Assembly: GCA_031259875.1 (NCBI GenBank) | Contig: JAIRKW010000090.1 | Coordinates: 1-8,860, forward strand | Origin: Campylobacteraceae bacterium | GTDB lineage: Bacteria; Campylobacterota; Campylobacteria; Campylobacterales; Campylobacteraceae | Direction of reading: 5' to 3' | Length of the DNA: 8,860 nucleotides | Shown: in pieces, positions 7,165 through 8,860 of the stretch | Layout of the letters: every line of letters begins with the position of its first letter | Position numbering within the stretch: the stretch's first letter is position 1 | The notes under the pieces: generated by a model | The model's input: only the letters and a program-made list of their open reading frames with translations | The model's database searches: none | What the model was told of the DNA's origin: nothing | Position numbers and translations under genes: made by a program

Positions 7165-7694
7165 AAAGGGTTATTTGGAGCGCGCTGATATTGTTTATGG
7201 TTATGCAATTAAGCGCTGTTTTATGGCAAGCTATAAAATATGAAAGTATTATATATTTTGGTAAAACTTTGTATCTTGCTATCTTGCCAATCGACCCGTA
7301 CGATGCATTTAGAGGACGGTATATACGGCTGGATTTTGCAGATGATTATGTTTATGCGACAGATGATATCAAAAACAACAAAGAGCTTTTTGTTACTTTT
7401 ATAACGGAAGACGGTATCAGTAAACCCTATGAAATTTTCAATTCCAAACCAAACACAGATGAGCCGTATCTCAAGATAAAAAACTATTACAAGAGTTATG
7501 ATGGTATTCATATCTCATATCCGTTTAAGCGCTTCTACATGCAAGAAGATTCGGTCATAAAGGCAGACAGAAACAATATTTTTAATAATAACAATGTTGT
7601 AGCTGCAGTAAAAGTCTTGGATGGTGTCGGGGTATTAAGCGATATCATGATAAATAGTATAAGTATCAATAAATATATGCAAGAGCAAGAGTAG
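7161..7694 (+). CDS. GDYXXLXY-family protein
   Basis: The 177-residue product has one N-terminal membrane segment (about 5-24), probably an uncleaved anchor, with the rest outside the cytoplasm. The family signature appears as DPYDAFRGRYIRLDF (residues 45-59). The central motif GDYxxLxY is here G-R-Y-I-R-L-D-F, so the Asp is Arg and the last Tyr is Phe. The remainder is a beta-rich soluble domain without recognisable catalytic residues. AAAGGA lies 6 nt before ATG 7161, inside the preceding gene, and the ATGA overlap indicates translational coupling. Function is unknown for the family; the obligate-looking partnership with DUF2157 implies a joint role at the membrane. No clear terminator follows the TAG at 7692-7694. 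Confidence 0.83.
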   Translation: MKRVIWSALILFMVMQLSAVLWQAIKYESIIYFGKTLYLAILPIDPYDAFRGRYIRLDFADDYVYATDDIKNNKELFVTFITEDGISKPYEIFNSKPNTDEPYLKIKNYYKSYDGIHISYPFKRFYMQEDSVIKADRNNIFNNNNVVAAVKVLDGVGVLSDIMINSISINKYMQEQE

Positions 7695-7816
7695 GATTGC
7701 TTAAAAACTTATTACGGTACAGCTCTAAACTCTGTAATTGCAAAAAGCAAAAACAACATAGTACAATCTACTATTTTTATTATTGCAAAAACAACTCGCC
7801 GCTTCATTCCATCATC

Positions 7817-7841
7817 GAAAACTGACATGTTCAGCATGATA
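7817..7841. repeat. Remnant of the 'SVMLNLFQ'-type dispersed repeat
   Basis: CTGACATGTTCAGCATGA resembles the intergenic unit GATGCTGAAACAAGTTCAGCATGAC that occurs in many bacterial genomes; the opposite strand translates to IIMLNMS. The match is partial and based on memory of the unit, not on a search. Confidence 0.35.
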
Positions 7842-7855
7842 ATATTATTGTTTTT

Positions 7856-7881
7856 GTCATTCCTGCAAAAATGAAAATCCA
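7856..7881 (+). repeat. Remnant of the 'VIPAKAGIQ'-type dispersed repeat
   Basis: GTCATTCCTGCAAAAATGAA followed by AATCCA fits the pattern GTCATTCC-N-GGAATCCA in one orientation, with several mismatches in the second half-site. A better copy in the opposite orientation lies at 8231-8255. Confidence 0.5.
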
Positions 7882-7936
7882 AATCTTTTGTCATTTAATG
7901 ATAGATGAAAAAGCAAAGTAATCTGTGTTCTTCCAA

Positions 7937-7964
7937 TCATTGCAAGAAAGAAGCACAGCAATCA
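7937..7964 (+). repeat. 'IARHEAIS'-type repeat remnant, forward orientation
   Basis: TCATTGCAAG...CACAGCAATCA matches the dispersed unit TCATTGCGAG...GACGAAGCAATCC in layout. Its CACAGCAATC end is the exact reverse complement of GATTGCTGTG in the copy at 8055-8081, so the two form an inverted pair about 90 bp apart. Confidence 0.5.
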
Positions 7965-8045
7965 GATAATATGAAGTGTTCAATATTTTAAGTTTTTAAT
8001 TCAATTTTATTTTTGAATAAAGTTAAAAAGCTAACCGCTTTTGAT

Positions 8046-8081
8046 AATTCCTATGGATTGCTGTGTCATGCTCTGCACTCC
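8046..8081 (-). repeat. 'IARHEAIS'-type repeat remnant, reverse orientation, copy A
   Basis: ATTCCTATGGATTGCTGTGT followed by CATGCTCTGCACTCC is the reverse-orientation form of the unit at 7937-7964. It is also a diverged direct repeat of the copy at 8152-8187, about 105 bp downstream, beginning with ATTCCTTGGGATTACTGTGA. Confidence 0.5.
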
Positions 8082-8151
8082 AAACTTATGATAGAGGGAG
8101 GTAAAAATCAATTCAAAAAACTAATCAAATATTGCTTTATTTTTTTAGAAT

Positions 8152-8193
8152 ATTCCTTGGGATTACTGTGACATTTCGTGTCTAGCAATAACG
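8152..8193 (-). repeat. 'IARHEAIS'-type repeat remnant, reverse orientation, copy B
   Basis: ATTCCTTGGGATTACTGTGA followed by CATTTCGTGTCTAGCAATAACG is a second reverse-orientation copy. Its minus-strand translation gives SVIARHEMSQ, the tell-tale peptide of this repeat class. It shares the leading ATTCC with copy A, which suggests both derive from one longer unit. Confidence 0.55.
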
Positions 8194-8230
8194 GATATAA
8201 TGGAAATATGAGCAGATTTATCATTTTTTT

Positions 8231-8255
8231 GGATTCCAGCCTGCACGGGAATGAC
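8231..8255 (-). repeat. 'VIPVQAGIQ'-type dispersed repeat, well preserved
   Basis: GGATTCCAGCCTGCACGGGA followed by ATGAC is a nearly canonical copy of the palindromic unit GTCATTCCCG-N-CTGGAATCC, here in reverse orientation. The minus strand reads VIPVQAGIQ. It resembles the ATTCCC-N8-GGGAAT repeats described in Neisseria (dRS3) and similar units elsewhere. Confidence 0.6.
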
Positions 8256-8454
8256 AGATGGGGATATACTGATTTTATTTCTGATATCGAACACTTCACA
8301 TTGCCAGATTGCCGCGTCAGTGTCACTGCACTTTTTTCTCATAATAACACAAAAAAGGATTGTTACGCTAACTGCAGCTAAGAGCGATTGTTGTACCCTC
8401 TTAATAATATAAGGCTGCAATATAGACAGTTACTTGAGAATTCTAATGGGGTAA

Positions 8455-8536
8455 GTAATGACGCAAAATTGTGTAGTATGCATTACAAAATGACCTAATC
8501 GTTACGAAGTCAAACTGTCCAGTAATGACACAAAAT
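8455..8536. repeat. Short direct repeat pair GTAATGACRCAAAAT
   Basis: GTAATGACGCAAAAT (8455-8469) and GTAATGACACAAAAT (8522-8536) differ by one base in 15 and are 67 bp apart. The first is followed by an inverted partner, CATTAC (8481-8486). They probably belong to further eroded repeat units in the same gene-free region. Confidence 0.4.
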
Positions 8537-8569
8537 ATGCAATGCACAATACCCATCAATAAAAAACAA

Positions 8570-8860
8570 TTATTCCATCTCAAGGCGCATTAAAAGCATA
8601 TCTTCACCCTCTTCTGCCCTGACATCATTACCGCCGCAGGTTTTGCATATAAATTCATTGTTTTCCAATGCGTGCTTGGCGCCGCATGAGAGACATTTGA
8701 TAATGACATCTTGTATATTTACGATTAATTCAGCATTCTCGCAAAGAGTTTTAGCTTTAAACGTATCAAAAGTAAGCTTTAAAAAGTGCGGCTCTATACC
8801 GCTTAATCTGCCTATTTTAACTTCAACTTTTATAATTTTTTTTGCATTATTTGCTTCTGC
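8570..8860 (-). CDS. hypA: [NiFe] hydrogenase maturation factor HypA, C-terminal part
   Basis: The frame enters from the right edge and ends at TAA 8572-8570, giving the last 96 codons. The usual start (MHEYSIV...) lies outside, and the family length is about 113-118 residues. HypA delivers nickel, with HypB, to the large subunit of [NiFe] hydrogenase, and in Helicobacter also to urease. Visible hallmarks are KVEVKIGRLSGIEPHFL, TFDTFK, and a zinc site of two CxxC pairs (CLSC and CKTC) separated by 12 residues. The tail GEDMLLMRLEME is typical of epsilonproteobacterial HypA proteins. The nickel-binding N-terminal His is not in view. Its position implies further hyp or hydrogenase genes beyond the right edge. 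No convincing terminator is seen downstream, only a T6 run. Confidence 0.93.
   Translation of the reverse strand, partial: AEANNAKKIIKVEVKIGRLSGIEPHFLKLTFDTFKAKTLCENAELIVNIQDVIIKCLSCGAKHALENNEFICKTCGGNDVRAEEGEDMLLMRLEME

Larger units (their letters stand above)
7695..8569. other. 875-bp gene-free region with eroded dispersed repeats
   Basis: No gene with a ribosome binding site and coding character is seen on either strand. The open frames here (60-85 codons, minus 7712-7894, 8108-8326, 8163-8420 and plus 8178-8381) arise from repeat units: the minus frame at 8163-8420 reads SVIPVQAGIQ and VIARHEMSQ, familiar by-products of translated intergenic repeats. At least six repeat remnants can be placed (listed separately). 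The region separates the convergent ends of the GDYXXLXY gene and hypA, where insertion of such units is harmless. Confidence 0.65.

Noticed and set aside
7700..7760. Possible terminator after the GDYXXLXY gene
   Set aside because: The ACAG/CTGT and TTAC/GTAA pairings are short and interrupted, and no T-run follows, so no terminator is called.
7712..7894. 60-codon minus-strand ORF after the GDYXXLXY gene
   Set aside because: Its N-terminal half is translated repeat DNA (DFHFCRNDK, IIMLNMS), and no ribosome binding site is visible.
8108..8381. 72-codon minus ORF (8108-8326) and 67-codon plus ORF (8178-8381)
   Set aside because: Both overlap the same repeat remnants on opposite strands and have no family resemblance.
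8163..8420. 85-codon minus-strand ORF with VIPVQAGIQ and IARHEMSQ
   Set aside because: These peptides are known by-products of translating dispersed intergenic repeats; there is no ribosome binding site or coding character.
7817..8536. CRISPR array
   Set aside because: The repeated units differ in sequence, orientation and spacing and are too few; no regular repeat-spacer pattern exists.

Overview
The window reads as AT-rich chromosomal DNA of a Campylobacterota (epsilonproteobacterial) species, probably a free-living Sulfurimonas/Sulfurospirillum-like organism. That assignment is inferred from protein flavour, promoter style and the presence of a hydrogenase maturation gene; no rRNA or tRNA is present to confirm it.

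Layout. (1) Positions 1-783, minus strand: the N-terminal part of a lipoprotein with two 106-residue Ig-like repeats, running off the left edge. (2) 784-1165: a spacer with a promoter for the lipoprotein, a terminator for the next gene and perhaps a tiny secreted-peptide ORF. (3) 1166-3470, minus: a TonB-dependent outer-membrane receptor of the ferric-siderophore type. Its natural start (ATG 3470 with AGGAG) is one base out of frame with the rest of the gene because of a (GA)7.5 tract inside the signal-peptide coding region. One more repeat unit restores a 768-residue protein with a clean signal peptide, so this looks like a phase-variable gene caught OFF. A Fur-box-like palindrome sits just upstream. 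(4) 3637-3863: decayed fragments of a second metallophosphoesterase gene and a second psd gene, in opposite orientations. (5) 3883-5819, minus: a two-gene operon, a membrane-anchored metallophosphoesterase followed 5 nt later by phosphatidylserine decarboxylase. (6) 5932-7694, plus: a divergent two-gene operon with a good extended -10 promoter, encoding a DUF2157 polytopic membrane protein and a GDYXXLXY-family protein that overlap by ATGA. (7) 7695-8569: an 875-bp gene-free region filled with eroded copies of dispersed repeats (the kinds that give spurious 'VIPxQAGIQ', 'IARHE' and 'VMLN' peptides). (8) 8570-8860, minus: the C-terminal 96 codons of HypA, the nickel-insertion factor for [NiFe] hydrogenase, running off the right edge.

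How the parts fit. The receptor is an iron-acquisition function probably controlled twice: by iron through Fur, and stochastically through slippage. The phosphoesterase/decarboxylase pair belongs to envelope lipid metabolism; Psd makes phosphatidylethanolamine, and the substrate of the phosphoesterase is not evident. The DUF2157/GDYXXLXY pair is a widespread conserved partnership of unknown function. The most notable observations are the receptor's contingency tract and the scrambled relics of the neighbouring lipid operon.
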